Numbered from the stretch's first letter, positions 43,606 to 53,807 are shown. The stretch is DNA of 64,000 nucleotides from JANWKA01 sp035533815 (GCA_035533815.1 DATLTB010000113.1:22626-86625), one strand, 5' to 3'. Notes: generated from the sequence alone by a model not told the origin. Numbers and translations: made by a program.

Positions 43606-44619
43606 ATGATTGATTTCCGCAGTGACACCCTGACCCGTCCAACCGCAGCCATGAAAGAGGCCATGATGTCGGCCGAAGTTGGGGATGATGTATTCGGGGA
43701 AGATCCAAGTATCAATACACTGGAAAAAACAGCTGCTGCTTTATTTGCCAAAGAGGCAGCCCTTTTCTGTCCTTCCGGCACCATGACCAACCAAATTGCC
43801 ATCAAGACACATACTCAGCCGGGAGATGAAGTGATCTGCAGCGATCTGGCCCATGTATATATTTATGAAGGGGGTGGAATGGCCTTTAATTCCGGTTGCC
43901 AGGGGAGACCGGTTACCGGGGACCGGGGAAGGATCACTGCCGCCCAGTTGCTGGCAGTGATTAACCCGCTGGATGACCATAAGGCAGCTACTTCCCTGGT
44001 TTGCCTTGAAAATACCGCCAACCGGGGCGGGGGCAGCTGTTATGATTTGACTGAGATCAGCCGGATCCGCCAGGTATGCCAGGAACATCACCTGAAATTG
44101 CATCTCGATGGAGCCAGGCTGTTCAATGCCCTGGTGGCTACCGGCCAGACTGCCCTTCAATACGGGGAACAATTTGACAGCATCTCCGTTTGCCTGAGCA
44201 AGGGCCTTGGCTGCCCGGTGGGTTCCATCCTGCTTGGCGACCGGGACTTTATCAGGGAGGCCAGGCGGGTGAGAAAAAAATTCGGAGGCGGAATGCGGCA
44301 GGCCGGGTTCCTGGCTGCAGCGGGTATTTACGCCCTGAATAATCATATTGACCGGCTGCAGGAGGATCATGATCATGCCAAGCAGATTGCCCTTACCCTG
44401 GACAGGAAAGATTTTACGGAAAAAATACTGCCGGTAGAAACCAATATCATCATTTTTGAACTCAGGGGTTCCATGGATTCCCGGAAATTTACCGAACTGC
44501 TTGCCCGGGAGGGGATCCGGGTCATGCCGATCTCCCCCCTCCAGGTACGCCTGGTGACTCATCTGGATATCACTCCTGAAATGGTCGAGACTACGTGTAA
44601 AGTGATCCGTAATCTCTAG
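43606..44619 (+). CDS. ltaE: Low-specificity L-threonine aldolase
   Basis: A 337-residue PLP enzyme that cleaves threonine/allo-threonine to glycine and acetaldehyde. The start MIDFRSDTLTRPTAAMKEAM is diagnostic. Other motifs are SAEVGDDVFGEDPSINTLE, the CPSGTMTNQIA loop, HLKLHLDGARLFNA with the PLP Asp, and the Schiff-base Lys in SVCLSKGLGCPVGS. Size is standard. It is followed at 170 bases by valS on the same strand but probably transcribed separately. Confidence 0.95.
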   Translation: MIDFRSDTLTRPTAAMKEAMMSAEVGDDVFGEDPSINTLEKTAAALFAKEAALFCPSGTMTNQIAIKTHTQPGDEVICSDLAHVYIYEGGGMAFNSGCQGRPVTGDRGRITAAQLLAVINPLDDHKAATSLVCLENTANRGGGSCYDLTEISRIRQVCQEHHLKLHLDGARLFNALVATGQTALQYGEQFDSISVCLSKGLGCPVGSILLGDRDFIREARRVRKKFGGGMRQAGFLAAAGIYALNNHIDRLQEDHDHAKQIALTLDRKDFTEKILPVETNIIIFELRGSMDSRKFTELLAREGIRVMPISPLQVRLVTHLDITPEMVETTCKVIRNL

Positions 44620-44788
44620 GATCATTCCTCCAACCGCTATACGGCAGCGCTTTAATACAGTCTATCGTGGAAAATGGATCAATGCAGGATAACTGAAGAA
44701 AACTCGCTGAGTTCCAGGGGATATTCTTTCCGATCTCAGCATTTGTCTCTATTTTTACGGCCTTTAAGAAGTCTTTTTTTCTCATCCC

Positions 44789-47428
44789 ATGGTACTATCT
44801 GCTCATTTTCAGCCGGAGGATGCTGAAGAAAAATGGTACAATCACTGGAAGGGAAATGGATATTTCCGTTCCATTCCCGATGAACGGCCCCCCTATACCA
44901 TTGTCATTCCGCCGCCCAATGTGACCGGGGTGCTCCACCTGGGGCATACCCTGAACAGCACCATCCAGGATATCCTGATCCGCAGGGCCAGGATGACCGG
45001 CTACAATGCCTGCTGGGTACCCGGCTGTGATCACGCATCCATTGCCACGGAAGCCCGTGTGGTGGCCATGCTGAAAGAGAAAGGGATTCAAAAATCTTCC
45101 CTGACCCGAGACCAGTTTATGCAATATGCCTATGAGTGGAAGGAAAAATATGGGGGTATCATTTACGGACAACTGGAAAAACTGGGCTGCTCCTGTGACT
45201 GGGACCGGGTGGACTTCACCATGGATGACCATTATTACCAGGCGGTTATCCGGGTCTTTGTCAACCTGTATAACCAGGGGCTGATTTACCGGGGCGCCCG
45301 CATGATCCATTGGGATCCAGCTGCCCGGACGGCCCTGAGTGATGAGGAAGTGGAATACCGGGAAGTGCATTCTGTTTTATACTATATCCGTTACCTTATC
45401 GAGGATCCGCCGGACCCCTCAGCGCCCTTCCTCACGGTCGCCACCACCAGGCCTGAGACCATCCTGGGAGATACAGCTATTGCTATTAATCCCCTTGATC
45501 ACCGGTACCAGCACCTGAAAGGGGCATTTGTCCGGGTTCCCCTGATCAACCGGCGGATTCCGGTTATCCAGGATAGTTATGTGGATCCGGAGTTCGGAAC
45601 CGGTTGCCTGAAAGTTACGCCGGCCCATGACCTCAATGATTATAACCTGGGACTTAAGCATAAACTTCCCCTGATCGATGTCCTGAATGAAGATGGGACC
45701 ATGAGTGAAGCCGCCCAGTTATATGTCGGTGAAGACCGGTTTATCGTCCGGGAAAAAATAGTGTTGGAACTCCGGGAAAAGGGCTTTCTGGTCAGGGAAG
45801 AAAATATCCTGAATAAGAACGGATATTCCCAGCGTACCCAGGCCGTGGTGGAACCCAGGATATCCACCCAATGGTTTTTCCGCATGAAGGAACTTGGGGG
45901 ACAGGCGCTGGATGCGGTCATGAGCGGGGATATCCGGATGTACCCTCCGGATAGATTTATCAATACCTATAAATTCTGGATGGAGAATCTGGAAGACTGG
46001 TGTCTTTCCCGCCAGCTATGGTGGGGCCAGCGGATTCCTGCCTGGTATGATGATCGGGGCAATGTGACCGTAGCGGAGAATCTGGAGGAAGCAACAAAAA
46101 AACACCATCGTGATTTTCCGGACCTTGCATCGGACCTCAGGCAGGACGATGATGTACTGGATACCTGGTTTTCCTCCTGGCTCTGGCCCATTGAAGTGTT
46201 CAGGGGCATTACCCAACCTGCCGGCGGGGACCTCGCCTATTATTATCCGACCTCCGTCCTGGTCACGGGCCAGGATATCATTTTCTTCTGGGTATCCCGG
46301 ATGATCATGGCGGGATATGCTTTTCTGCAGGAAAAACCATTCCGGGATGTATATTTTACCGGTATGGTGCGGGACCGGCAGGGAAGAAAAATGAGTAAAT
46401 CCCTGGGTAATTCTCCGGATCTGCAGCAGTTGATCGGCCGATACGGGGCCGATGGGGTGCGATTCGGTATCATGATCGCCTCCCCTGCCGGCAACGACCT
46501 GCTTTTTGATGAAGAAAGCTGTACCCAGGGACACCATTTTTGCAACAAGCTCTGGAATGCCCTGAAGCTCATCAGAAAATGGGAAGAAGGGATGAGCGAA
46601 AGCAGTCATGCCGCGCCGGTGCACTCCTTTGCATTGACCTGGTTCGGGGCCAGGATCAGGGAGAGCGCTGACCATATCGGGGAACTATTCAGGCAATACC
46701 GGCTGAGTGAAGCATTAAAAATCCTGTATGGACTGATCTGGGATGATTTTTGCTCCTGGTACCTGGAATGGATAAAACCGTCCCAGGAACAGTCCCTGGA
46801 TGGGGATACGGTACGGGCAACTATTGGTTATTATGAAGCACTGCTGCAGTTGCTGCATCCCTTCATGCCATTTATTACCGAAGAGCTGTACCACCTGCTG
46901 AAGCCTCGCCCTGAAGGGGATGACCTCATGATCCGCCAGCTGGATATGCAAAAAAATGAACCGGATTCCCGGACACTCGGACTAGGAGATCAGGTTAAAA
47001 AACTCATCACTGCAATCAGGGAGATCCGCAACCGGTATGGTATAAAATTCAGCCAGGAGCTGGGACTGACCATTCTGACCACCGACAGGACTGCCTACGG
47101 GGAAATTTCCGGAATTGTCTCCAGGCAGGTCCACTGCAGTCCCATTCAGTTCACTGAACAACCTGTGGCTGGAGCCATCGCTTTTGTAGTCAATAAAGAC
47201 AGTTGTTTTCTGCAGACGGGGGAACTTCCGGACATCGGGGAACAAAAAGCCCAGTGGCTTAAAGACCTGGCTTACCACCAGGGTTTCCTTTCTATTGTGG
47301 AAAACAAGCTCCGCAATACCCGATTTCTGGAAAATGCCAGACCAGCGGTGGTCGAGGCGGAAAGAAAGAAAAAGGCAGATGCAGAGGAAAAGATCAAAGT
47401 CATAGAGGAAAACCTCAAACACCTGTAA
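44789..47428 (+). CDS. valS: Valyl-tRNA synthetase
   Basis: An 879-residue class I synthetase that charges tRNA-Val, with editing activity. The HIGH motif is HLGH at 50-53 in PPNVTGVLHLGHTLN. The KMSKS motif is at 534-538 (GRKMSKSLGN). The editing domain is at about 200-370 (TRPETILGDTAIAINP, TPAHDLNDYNLG). The anticodon domain and a C-terminal coiled-coil (ERKKKADAEEKIKVIEENL) follow. The length is typical of bacterial ValRS. Confidence 0.98.
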   Translation: MVLSAHFQPEDAEEKWYNHWKGNGYFRSIPDERPPYTIVIPPPNVTGVLHLGHTLNSTIQDILIRRARMTGYNACWVPGCDHASIATEARVVAMLKEKGIQKSSLTRDQFMQYAYEWKEKYGGIIYGQLEKLGCSCDWDRVDFTMDDHYYQAVIRVFVNLYNQGLIYRGARMIHWDPAARTALSDEEVEYREVHSVLYYIRYLIEDPPDPSAPFLTVATTRPETILGDTAIAINPLDHRYQHLKGAFVRVPLINRRIPVIQDSYVDPEFGTGCLKVTPAHDLNDYNLGLKHKLPLIDVLNEDGTMSEAAQLYVGEDRFIVREKIVLELREKGFLVREENILNKNGYSQRTQAVVEPRISTQWFFRMKELGGQALDAVMSGDIRMYPPDRFINTYKFWMENLEDWCLSRQLWWGQRIPAWYDDRGNVTVAENLEEATKKHHRDFPDLASDLRQDDDVLDTWFSSWLWPIEVFRGITQPAGGDLAYYYPTSVLVTGQDIIFFWVSRMIMAGYAFLQEKPFRDVYFTGMVRDRQGRKMSKSLGNSPDLQQLIGRYGADGVRFGIMIASPAGNDLLFDEESCTQGHHFCNKLWNALKLIRKWEEGMSESSHAAPVHSFALTWFGARIRESADHIGELFRQYRLSEALKILYGLIWDDFCSWYLEWIKPSQEQSLDGDTVRATIGYYEALLQLLHPFMPFITEELYHLLKPRPEGDDLMIRQLDMQKNEPDSRTLGLGDQVKKLITAIREIRNRYGIKFSQELGLTILTTDRTAYGEISGIVSRQVHCSPIQFTEQPVAGAIAFVVNKDSCFLQTGELPDIGEQKAQWLKDLAYHQGFLSIVENKLRNTRFLENARPAVVEAERKKKADAEEKIKVIEENLKHL

Positions 47429-47448
47429 AAAATTCCGGATCCCCAATC

Positions 47449-47931
47449 ATGAAAATAGCCAGGGACATATTTATATTATCGGTTTTTATTCTGGGAGCTG
47501 GAGTTGTCCATGCCCAACGCAAAAAGAAATTCCCTCCTTCCCAGGCTGCCCAGAAAAAGCCCATCCCTTTTTTTAAGACTTATCTGGGGGATCTTCCTCC
47601 GGGGATTTATCACGGAGATACCCTGGAACGCATATTGGGTTACGGACTTACGGCAAAAGACCAGTTCGGTAAGTTCTACCGGGTCATCTATTTTGAATTC
47701 GGGTTCCAGTCCTCCGATACCACTTTGAATGACAGCACGGGGATGCCGCAGCTGGTGAATGATTATGTTTCCTATGTTTTTTATGCCCCCCGCCTGGATA
47801 CCTTATGGTTAAACCGGATTGCCGGGGAAATATCTTCCGGGGACACCCTGTTTTTTGATCATGTGATTGCGGAAGATACCCTTCACCGGATCAAATACAA
47901 GGTCCCTTCCCTGAAATTTGGCGTGCGTTAA
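47449..47931 (+). CDS. Exported hypothetical protein
   Basis: A 160-residue protein 20 bases after valS. It has a signal peptide (MKIARDIFILSVFILGAGVVHAQ) followed by a basic linker (RKKKFPPSQAAQKKPIPF). The mature domain begins FFKTYLGDLPPGIYHGDTLE and ends YKVPSLKFGVR. I recognise no family; it seems to be an unnamed Chitinophagales periplasmic protein. It may be cotranscribed with valS. It converges with the barrel gene 3 bases away. Confidence 0.7.
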   Translation: MKIARDIFILSVFILGAGVVHAQRKKKFPPSQAAQKKPIPFFKTYLGDLPPGIYHGDTLERILGYGLTAKDQFGKFYRVIYFEFGFQSSDTTLNDSTGMPQLVNDYVSYVFYAPRLDTLWLNRIAGEISSGDTLFFDHVIAEDTLHRIKYKVPSLKFGVR

Positions 47932-47934
47932 GGT

Positions 47935-50766
47935 TCAGAAAAGCTGCAGCGGAACGACCAGTTCGATCAGGTGTTTCCTGAAGGGATCCAGCGGATCCGG
48001 GTCCAGCAGCCTGGAATACCTCAGGCCGAAGGTCACCGGGTATTCATTCCACCATTGGGTATCAAAAAAAACCTCCAGTCCGGTGGACCGGTAAAAATGG
48101 GGGATATACCCCCTGGCAGACTGAGTGCCGGACATACTGTAATCATAAAATATATTCCCGCGTATGCGGAGAAAATACACAATCCCGGCAAAACCTGCAT
48201 CAGGATAAACTATGGGGAAATGATAATTCCCGGCAATCCGGCCAATATAGGAGTAGTTTCCCGGGTTATATCCCCTGGAATAGATGAAATCATCCGGGAA
48301 ATTATATTCATGCTGATTGTCCCTTTGCTGAAAATCACCTTCCAGCACGATACTATGGTTGGCAAACAGGCCTGGAAAATAGAAATCGCCGATGGCAAAA
48401 AGCTGTTCGGCATAAACTCCGCTGAGCGTTTTATTATACTGGATGTAAATGCTTTGGGCAAAATGCGAAAAAATATTCTGGACAGCCTGCTGCCGCTGCC
48501 GGGTAAACCCAAAATAGGCATTGAAATAATTCACCATGAAATCCCGAAGATGAAATTTGGCATTGGGGATGAACTGTACCTGAGTGGAATAAAAGGACGA
48601 GCCTCCGGTCAGGGAATAATAATCATTCCCCGATGAGAAGTTCAGCGGTATAGAAAGTCCGGTATTATAATCGAATTCATTCCAGTAAATCCGGCTTCCC
48701 TGCCCATTGACGAGGTTCCGGTCAAAGGTATAGCTTGCCCCCGCATTGATCCAGGGATAAAGCCCGCTATAAGTGGCATTAACCCCTGCTGAACTGGAAT
48801 GTTCATTGCGGTTATAGGTATAGCCTGTGGCAATATCCATGGTGTTCAGGGTATTATTGGAGATCAGGTCCAGGCTGTAATCCGGGTCATTGACATTCGG
48901 AAGCAGGCTGTGAAAGTGGATCAACCCGGCTGTTTGCCGGTACCTGGTCACCGGGAACCATCGGTGCGGCACCCTGTTCAGGATATCGGAACCCTCTTCG
49001 CGGAGGGCCTTCCCCACAAATAGGTCATTGATTCCTGTTAATGCATCTTCAGGTACAGGGCGGAAACGGGAGGAGTCCAGCTTCATTTGCCTAAGCTGAT
49101 AACCATGAATGGTGAAGGCACTGAACACCAGCTTGGTTTCCGTCGGATTCACAGCCGCCTGGTAGCAACCATTCGGTTCACCGGTGACCTGGTATATTGT
49201 CCCTCCCTGAAGGCCTACTGCATATATATTATTGACCGGGCCAATGGAAGCGGAAAAATAAATATGCTTTCTGGCGACTATGGGAATACCCAGGGTTTTG
49301 TTTGAAAATGGGACGAGTATGGTGATCTGATCACCGGAAATCTCCTGCCGGATAAGGGCCATTTCTCCCTGGGCGTTGCGGACCGTACTAATGATTGCGC
49401 GACCATCGGCAGTGAACCGGGGATAAGTATAGAAATATGGACCGGGATTGGGTAAGGTATTGATCAGCCTGCCGGTGGAAGCATCCAGAATTTTCAGGTC
49501 ATCCTGTATTTTGGTGCTTACCTCGGTAACCACGACCCGGTTCCCCCCCGGAGAGAGGTCAGGGGAAAAATACCTGCTCAGGTGGGATAAGGTCCTTTTT
49601 TTTCCGGAATGCAGGTCATAAATCTTCAGTACGCCATAATCCTTCCATCCCCAACGGGGATCCGTGCGGTATTCCATCCACGCGATCCGGCCATCGCTAT
49701 AGGAAAAATAATCATCGTTAATAATACCCTGGGTGGTCAGCTTTTCGCCATGACCCTGATTGTCTACCAGATAAAAGGCTGGCACATTGCGGAATGTGGA
49801 TCGCAGGACCAGCAGGGTATCGGCATTGATGAAGACCGGATATCGGTAATTGGTGACCAGGCGGGGATTGGTCTTTGTATATGCGACGGACCTGGTTTTC
49901 CACGAACTGTCATAACTGGCGGTCCAGTGCTTTTGATAAAAGGACAGGGCAGAATGGTAAAATTCCCGGACATTCTCCCCGGTCCTTCGCTGAATACTCC
50001 GGGAAAGAGGGTAAAAAAGTCCCTTGTACCGGACCGCATCCTGAGTGACCTTTTTCCAGAACTGGTTACCATATTGCTGCCTGCCATAAGCACATAACAT
50101 ATATCCCAGGGGGTAATGATCCGGCACCAGGTCCTGAAGGGAACCGTTCCGGATTTTCTGATAGCTGTAATCTGTATGAGCCAGCATCAGGCCACGGAAC
50201 CCATCCATAAAAGAAGGTAGTCTTCCCCTACCCTGATCGGTGAGTGCCGTTTCCATGAAAACGGCATCCCCTTCCCAGAACCAGTCCGGGACTACCGCAT
50301 TGATGGCCAGCGCATATCCCTGCTGGCCGAATACATCCAGGATATCCCTGGATATACCCGACCGGAAATTCATGTATTGCAGGGCATGGCGGTATTCATG
50401 CACACAGAGAAAGTCAGTCCAGTTCACGCTGCCCTGGCTGTTGGAGGATTGAAAAGGAGTCAGTCCGAACTCAGAACGGAAGGGACCCACAGCAACATAT
50501 GCATTGGCTATCGTTGTCTGGTTCTGGAGGACCAGGTCCAGTTTCCACTCCTGGCTGCCAATGGACTTCCGGTCATTGGCATTCAGGTAATGGACCATAT
50601 TGGCCACCCGTTCTCCGACTGAATCCAACCCCTCCGGGAAAATGATCCTGGCAGTATCGGTGTTGATCTGATCCCATTTCAGGGAAGGTGGGTTGCCTCC
50701 AAATTGCTGGGCAATGGCTGCCAGGGGGAAAAGGTAGATAAAGCTAAATATGGGGAGCAGACGCAT
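47935..50766 (-). CDS. Surface gluzincin metallopeptidase/beta-propeller/outer-membrane barrel protein
   Basis: A 943-residue protein started at ATG 50766 (MRLLPIFSFIYLFPLAAIAQ, signal peptide). Residues about 30-230 look like a peptidase-MA-type metallopeptidase: the zinc motif is HEYRH (H123-H127), and the downstream WFWEGDAVFME supplies the third ligand Glu. The middle shows TolB/WD40-like propeller strands (YPRFTADGRAIISTV, RYFSPDLSPGGNRVVVTEV). The C-terminal 300 residues are barrel-like (YDYSMSGTQSARGYIPHFYRS) and end with a phenylalanine, as outer-membrane proteins do. The combination suggests a cell-surface peptidase anchored by its own barrel. Substrate unknown. Confidence 0.7.
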   Translation of the reverse strand: MRLLPIFSFIYLFPLAAIAQQFGGNPPSLKWDQINTDTARIIFPEGLDSVGERVANMVHYLNANDRKSIGSQEWKLDLVLQNQTTIANAYVAVGPFRSEFGLTPFQSSNSQGSVNWTDFLCVHEYRHALQYMNFRSGISRDILDVFGQQGYALAINAVVPDWFWEGDAVFMETALTDQGRGRLPSFMDGFRGLMLAHTDYSYQKIRNGSLQDLVPDHYPLGYMLCAYGRQQYGNQFWKKVTQDAVRYKGLFYPLSRSIQRRTGENVREFYHSALSFYQKHWTASYDSSWKTRSVAYTKTNPRLVTNYRYPVFINADTLLVLRSTFRNVPAFYLVDNQGHGEKLTTQGIINDDYFSYSDGRIAWMEYRTDPRWGWKDYGVLKIYDLHSGKKRTLSHLSRYFSPDLSPGGNRVVVTEVSTKIQDDLKILDASTGRLINTLPNPGPYFYTYPRFTADGRAIISTVRNAQGEMALIRQEISGDQITILVPFSNKTLGIPIVARKHIYFSASIGPVNNIYAVGLQGGTIYQVTGEPNGCYQAAVNPTETKLVFSAFTIHGYQLRQMKLDSSRFRPVPEDALTGINDLFVGKALREEGSDILNRVPHRWFPVTRYRQTAGLIHFHSLLPNVNDPDYSLDLISNNTLNTMDIATGYTYNRNEHSSSAGVNATYSGLYPWINAGASYTFDRNLVNGQGSRIYWNEFDYNTGLSIPLNFSSGNDYYSLTGGSSFYSTQVQFIPNAKFHLRDFMVNYFNAYFGFTRQRQQAVQNIFSHFAQSIYIQYNKTLSGVYAEQLFAIGDFYFPGLFANHSIVLEGDFQQRDNQHEYNFPDDFIYSRGYNPGNYSYIGRIAGNYHFPIVYPDAGFAGIVYFLRIRGNIFYDYSMSGTQSARGYIPHFYRSTGLEVFFDTQWWNEYPVTFGLRYSRLLDPDPLDPFRKHLIELVVPLQLF

Positions 50767-50827
50767 CAGTGAAATTCTTGGGTATGCGTAAAACAGGCAA
50801 TTTACTGTAATAATCAGCCAGGAAAAA

Positions 50828-52357
50828 TCAGGTAAATGATCCCCTGACCACTTTTCCCTGAAATAACCGGAGTTCATGGTCAATGCAGCCGGGTAATTCC
50901 TCCGCATGATGGGAAACGTAGATCAGGGTCAGCATGGTATTTGTGCATAGCTGGTCCAGGAGCCAGCTGACTTTATCCTGGTGATAGAGATCCAGTCCCT
51001 GGCAGGGTTCATCCAGGATCAGCAGGGTTGGATGTTTCACCAGGGCCCTGGCCAGCAGCACCATACGTTGTTCACTGCTGGACACCTGGTCGAAGCTCCT
51101 GTCCAGGAACCGGCCCAGGTCCAACAGCCGGATAAAGGGATCCTCCCCTCCTTTCCAGGATGAAGATTCTCCCCAGGCATTTCCCGGAGATTGCTGGAAT
51201 CCTGCAGCGATCACGTCCCTGCAGGAAAGCGCACCGGGAATATCCGCATGCATTTCTGGGGACATAAACCCGATATGCTCTTTGATATCCCATATTGTTT
51301 CCCCGCTGCCTTTCAGGCGGTCAAAAATCCAGATGTTTTGCGCATATGCCTGTGGGTTATCTGCATTGATCAGGCTCAGCAAAGTGGATTTCCCTGAACC
51401 ATTATGCCCGGTAAGCGCCCAGTGTTCCCCTTTTTTCACGCACCAGTTCACGCCTTCCAGAATCTGAACATCCTGATATCTCACCCCAACATCCTTCATG
51501 CGGACCGCGTATTTGAACGGAAGATCGTCCATCCCTTTCTTCATTCCTTCCAGCAGTTCCTGCTTATCGGGATGACCAGGAGGGGAATTCCTGATAGCCG
51601 GTTGAAAATCCCCAATCTGCTGAATACCGGTCACTTCTAAATGGTCCGTCCCCAGGATATGGGTGATACAACCGGGAAATGTATCCGTGATCCCTGCCAG
51701 GATTATCGCAATCCCTGAGGCAGCTATCCGGTCAATCAATTCCGATAATCCTGTCCTGGCCTCAGGATCAAGGCCGGTAAAGGGTTGATCCAGGATGAGC
51801 ATCCGGGGTCTGCTCAAAATGGCCCGGAGCAGGAGCAGTTTCTTGGTTTCTCCATTGGACAATTGATTCACTTGTCTACCCAGCAGGTAGGTGATCCCCA
51901 GCTTTCCGGCAAATTCCAGCAAATAATCCCTGAATTCCCCCGGATGATCTGGGACCTGCTGATCTTCCAGCCATTCCATCACCGGAATCATTCCCTGGCT
52001 TTCCGTAGCATGAAACCGTTGCTGGTAATACATATCGGGATGGTGCCGCAGGGTGCTGACCAAAGAAAAAGAAACCAGGGAAATCCGGCGGTAGGGGGAA
52101 TGATCGGTTTGTCCTGAGTCCGTTTCGGGGTCATCCGGGAAATGATATCGGATACGACCCGTGATGAGGGGGAACTTTCCCCTGATGGTCTCCACCAGCA
52201 CCGTCTTTCCCGAACCATTGGGTCCTGTGATCGCCCAATGTTCTCCGGTCCGGACCCTCCAGCTGGTATTTTTAAAAGCCAGCAGGCCCCCAAGGCGGAT
52301 CGTGATCCGGTCCAGTTCCAGTAAGGGAGTTAAATTAAGGGGAAGGGCTATCTGCAT
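50828..52357 (-). CDS. ModF-like double-ATPase ABC protein
   Basis: A 509-residue soluble protein with two ABC ATPase modules and no membrane helices. NBD1 has GPNGSGKT, the signature LSNGETKKLLLLRAIL, and Walker B LILDQPFTGLD, where the catalytic Glu is replaced by Gln. NBD2 has GHNGSGKS, a degenerate signature VSSSEQRMVLLARAL, and LLILDEPCQGLD. This matches the ModF/PhrA-like group (named 'molybdate' by similarity), whose physiological role is not well known. It lies 22 bases behind sdaA and 61 bases ahead of the barrel protein, so the three may form one transcript. Confidence 0.82.
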   Translation of the reverse strand: MQIALPLNLTPLLELDRITIRLGGLLAFKNTSWRVRTGEHWAITGPNGSGKTVLVETIRGKFPLITGRIRYHFPDDPETDSGQTDHSPYRRISLVSFSLVSTLRHHPDMYYQQRFHATESQGMIPVMEWLEDQQVPDHPGEFRDYLLEFAGKLGITYLLGRQVNQLSNGETKKLLLLRAILSRPRMLILDQPFTGLDPEARTGLSELIDRIAASGIAIILAGITDTFPGCITHILGTDHLEVTGIQQIGDFQPAIRNSPPGHPDKQELLEGMKKGMDDLPFKYAVRMKDVGVRYQDVQILEGVNWCVKKGEHWALTGHNGSGKSTLLSLINADNPQAYAQNIWIFDRLKGSGETIWDIKEHIGFMSPEMHADIPGALSCRDVIAAGFQQSPGNAWGESSSWKGGEDPFIRLLDLGRFLDRSFDQVSSSEQRMVLLARALVKHPTLLILDEPCQGLDLYHQDKVSWLLDQLCTNTMLTLIYVSHHAEELPGCIDHELRLFQGKVVRGSFT

Positions 52358-52379
52358 TTCCGGTAAAACTAGGGAATGG

Positions 52380-53807
52380 TCAGCATTCGCTCAGGCCCAG
52401 GGGGACATTGATCGCCAGGCCACCGTCTGCAGTTTCCTTATACTTGGCATTCATATCCTGGGCCGTGTTCCACATCGTTTTCACCACACTGTCCAGAGAA
52501 ACCTTAGCCAGGTCAGGGTTGCTTTGCAGGGCCAGCTGGGAAGCGGTAATGGCCTTAATGGCCCCCATGGTATTGCGTTCAATGCAGGGAATCTGTACCA
52601 ATCCCCGGATCGGATCGCAGGTCAGTCCAAGATGGTGTTCCATGGCAATTTCAGCAGCCATCAGGACCTGTCTGGGACTTCCTCCATTGCATTCTGTGAG
52701 GGCAGCGGCGGCCATGGCAGCGGAAACCCCGATTTCAGCCTGACAGCCCCCCATGGCAGCCGAGATCGTTGCCCCTTTCTTGAATATGGAACCGATTTCG
52801 GATGCCGTCAATAAAAAACGGATCACCCTATCCTCGGCAACGGGCTCACAAAAGCTGATCAGGTACTGAAGCACACTGGGCACCACACCGGCTGCCCCGT
52901 TGGTTGGTGCAGTGACCACCCTGCCGAAGGAGGCATTCTCTTCATTCACGGCAAGCGCAAAACAGCTCACCCAGTCCAGGATATAGTTGAAGGACTGGCT
53001 TCCCTGGCGCATCGCTGCCAGCCAGGTATCATAATCTGAATAAGCCCTTCCCCCGATTAACTTTTTATTCAGATTGGCCGCCCTTCTGGTGACCCGGAGT
53101 CCGCCTGGCAACTCACCGGTCGTATGGCATCCCCTGAATATGCATTGCCGCATGACCTCCCAGATATGCAAAACCCCTGCGCGGGTAAGTGGTTCCGGGC
53201 GCCAGCTGTTTTCATTTTCCATTACAATCTCGGAAATCGGCAATCCTGTCTTGATGCACCAGTGAAGCAGGTCGCCGGCATTGTCTATCGGGAACTGAAG
53301 ATCGACCGGTTTGCCCCTACCGGTATTTTTTTTCTCCCGGACCACAAATCCGCCCCCTGTGGAATAATAGGTGGATGTATAGGTTTCCCCTCCGGTAAAT
53401 CCGGCGATGAAAGTCAGGGCATTCGGATGAAAGGGCAGGCTTTCCCGGGAAAGGAAAATAATATCCCGGTCCGGATCGAAGGAAATAGGATCTGTCCCAT
53501 TCAGCAGCAGGGAAGACTGTCCCCGGATGGAATCGATATGGGGGACGATCTGGTCAATGTCAAAGGTTTCCGGGTCCTCTCCCTCCAGACCCAACTGAAC
53601 CGCGATATCTGTTCCATGTCCCTTCCCTGTTTTTGCCAGGGATCCATAGAGTTTTATGGCTATTCCGGTGACGAGGCCTAGTGTTTTATTATCCAGTAAT
53701 TCCTGCAGGAATAACCCGGCAGCCTTCCAGGGTCCCAGGGTATGTGAACTGGAAGGTCCCACCCCGATTTTAAACATATCAAATACGGAAATCTGTTCCT
53801 GCTCCAC
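52380..53807 (-). CDS. sdaA: L-serine ammonia-lyase (iron-sulfur, single chain)
   Basis: A 475-residue enzyme that deaminates L-serine to pyruvate and ammonia using a [4Fe-4S] cluster. The N-terminal beta domain starts MEQEQISVFDMFKIGVGPSSSHTLGP. The alpha domain contains TGGGFVVREK, VTAPTNGAAGVVPSVLQYL, ISAAMGGCQAEIGVSAAMA and the Cys-containing region LGLTCDPIRGLVQIPCIERN, which supply the cluster ligands. This is the one-chain SdaA/SdaB architecture. It is upstream of the double ATPase gene. Confidence 0.96.
   Translation of the reverse strand: MEQEQISVFDMFKIGVGPSSSHTLGPWKAAGLFLQELLDNKTLGLVTGIAIKLYGSLAKTGKGHGTDIAVQLGLEGEDPETFDIDQIVPHIDSIRGQSSLLLNGTDPISFDPDRDIIFLSRESLPFHPNALTFIAGFTGGETYTSTYYSTGGGFVVREKKNTGRGKPVDLQFPIDNAGDLLHWCIKTGLPISEIVMENENSWRPEPLTRAGVLHIWEVMRQCIFRGCHTTGELPGGLRVTRRAANLNKKLIGGRAYSDYDTWLAAMRQGSQSFNYILDWVSCFALAVNEENASFGRVVTAPTNGAAGVVPSVLQYLISFCEPVAEDRVIRFLLTASEIGSIFKKGATISAAMGGCQAEIGVSAAMAAAALTECNGGSPRQVLMAAEIAMEHHLGLTCDPIRGLVQIPCIERNTMGAIKAITASQLALQSNPDLAKVSLDSVVKTMWNTAQDMNAKYKETADGGLAINVPLGLSEC

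Noticed and set aside
43741..44625. 294-codon minus-strand frame inside ltaE
   Set aside because: Antisense shadow of the aldolase gene; the translation is low-complexity and matches no family.
44591..44785. 64-codon minus-strand ORF between ltaE and valS
   Set aside because: No motif, unusual composition, and it would occupy the valS leader.
46016..46675. 219-codon minus-strand frame inside valS
   Set aside because: Antisense shadow of the synthetase gene.
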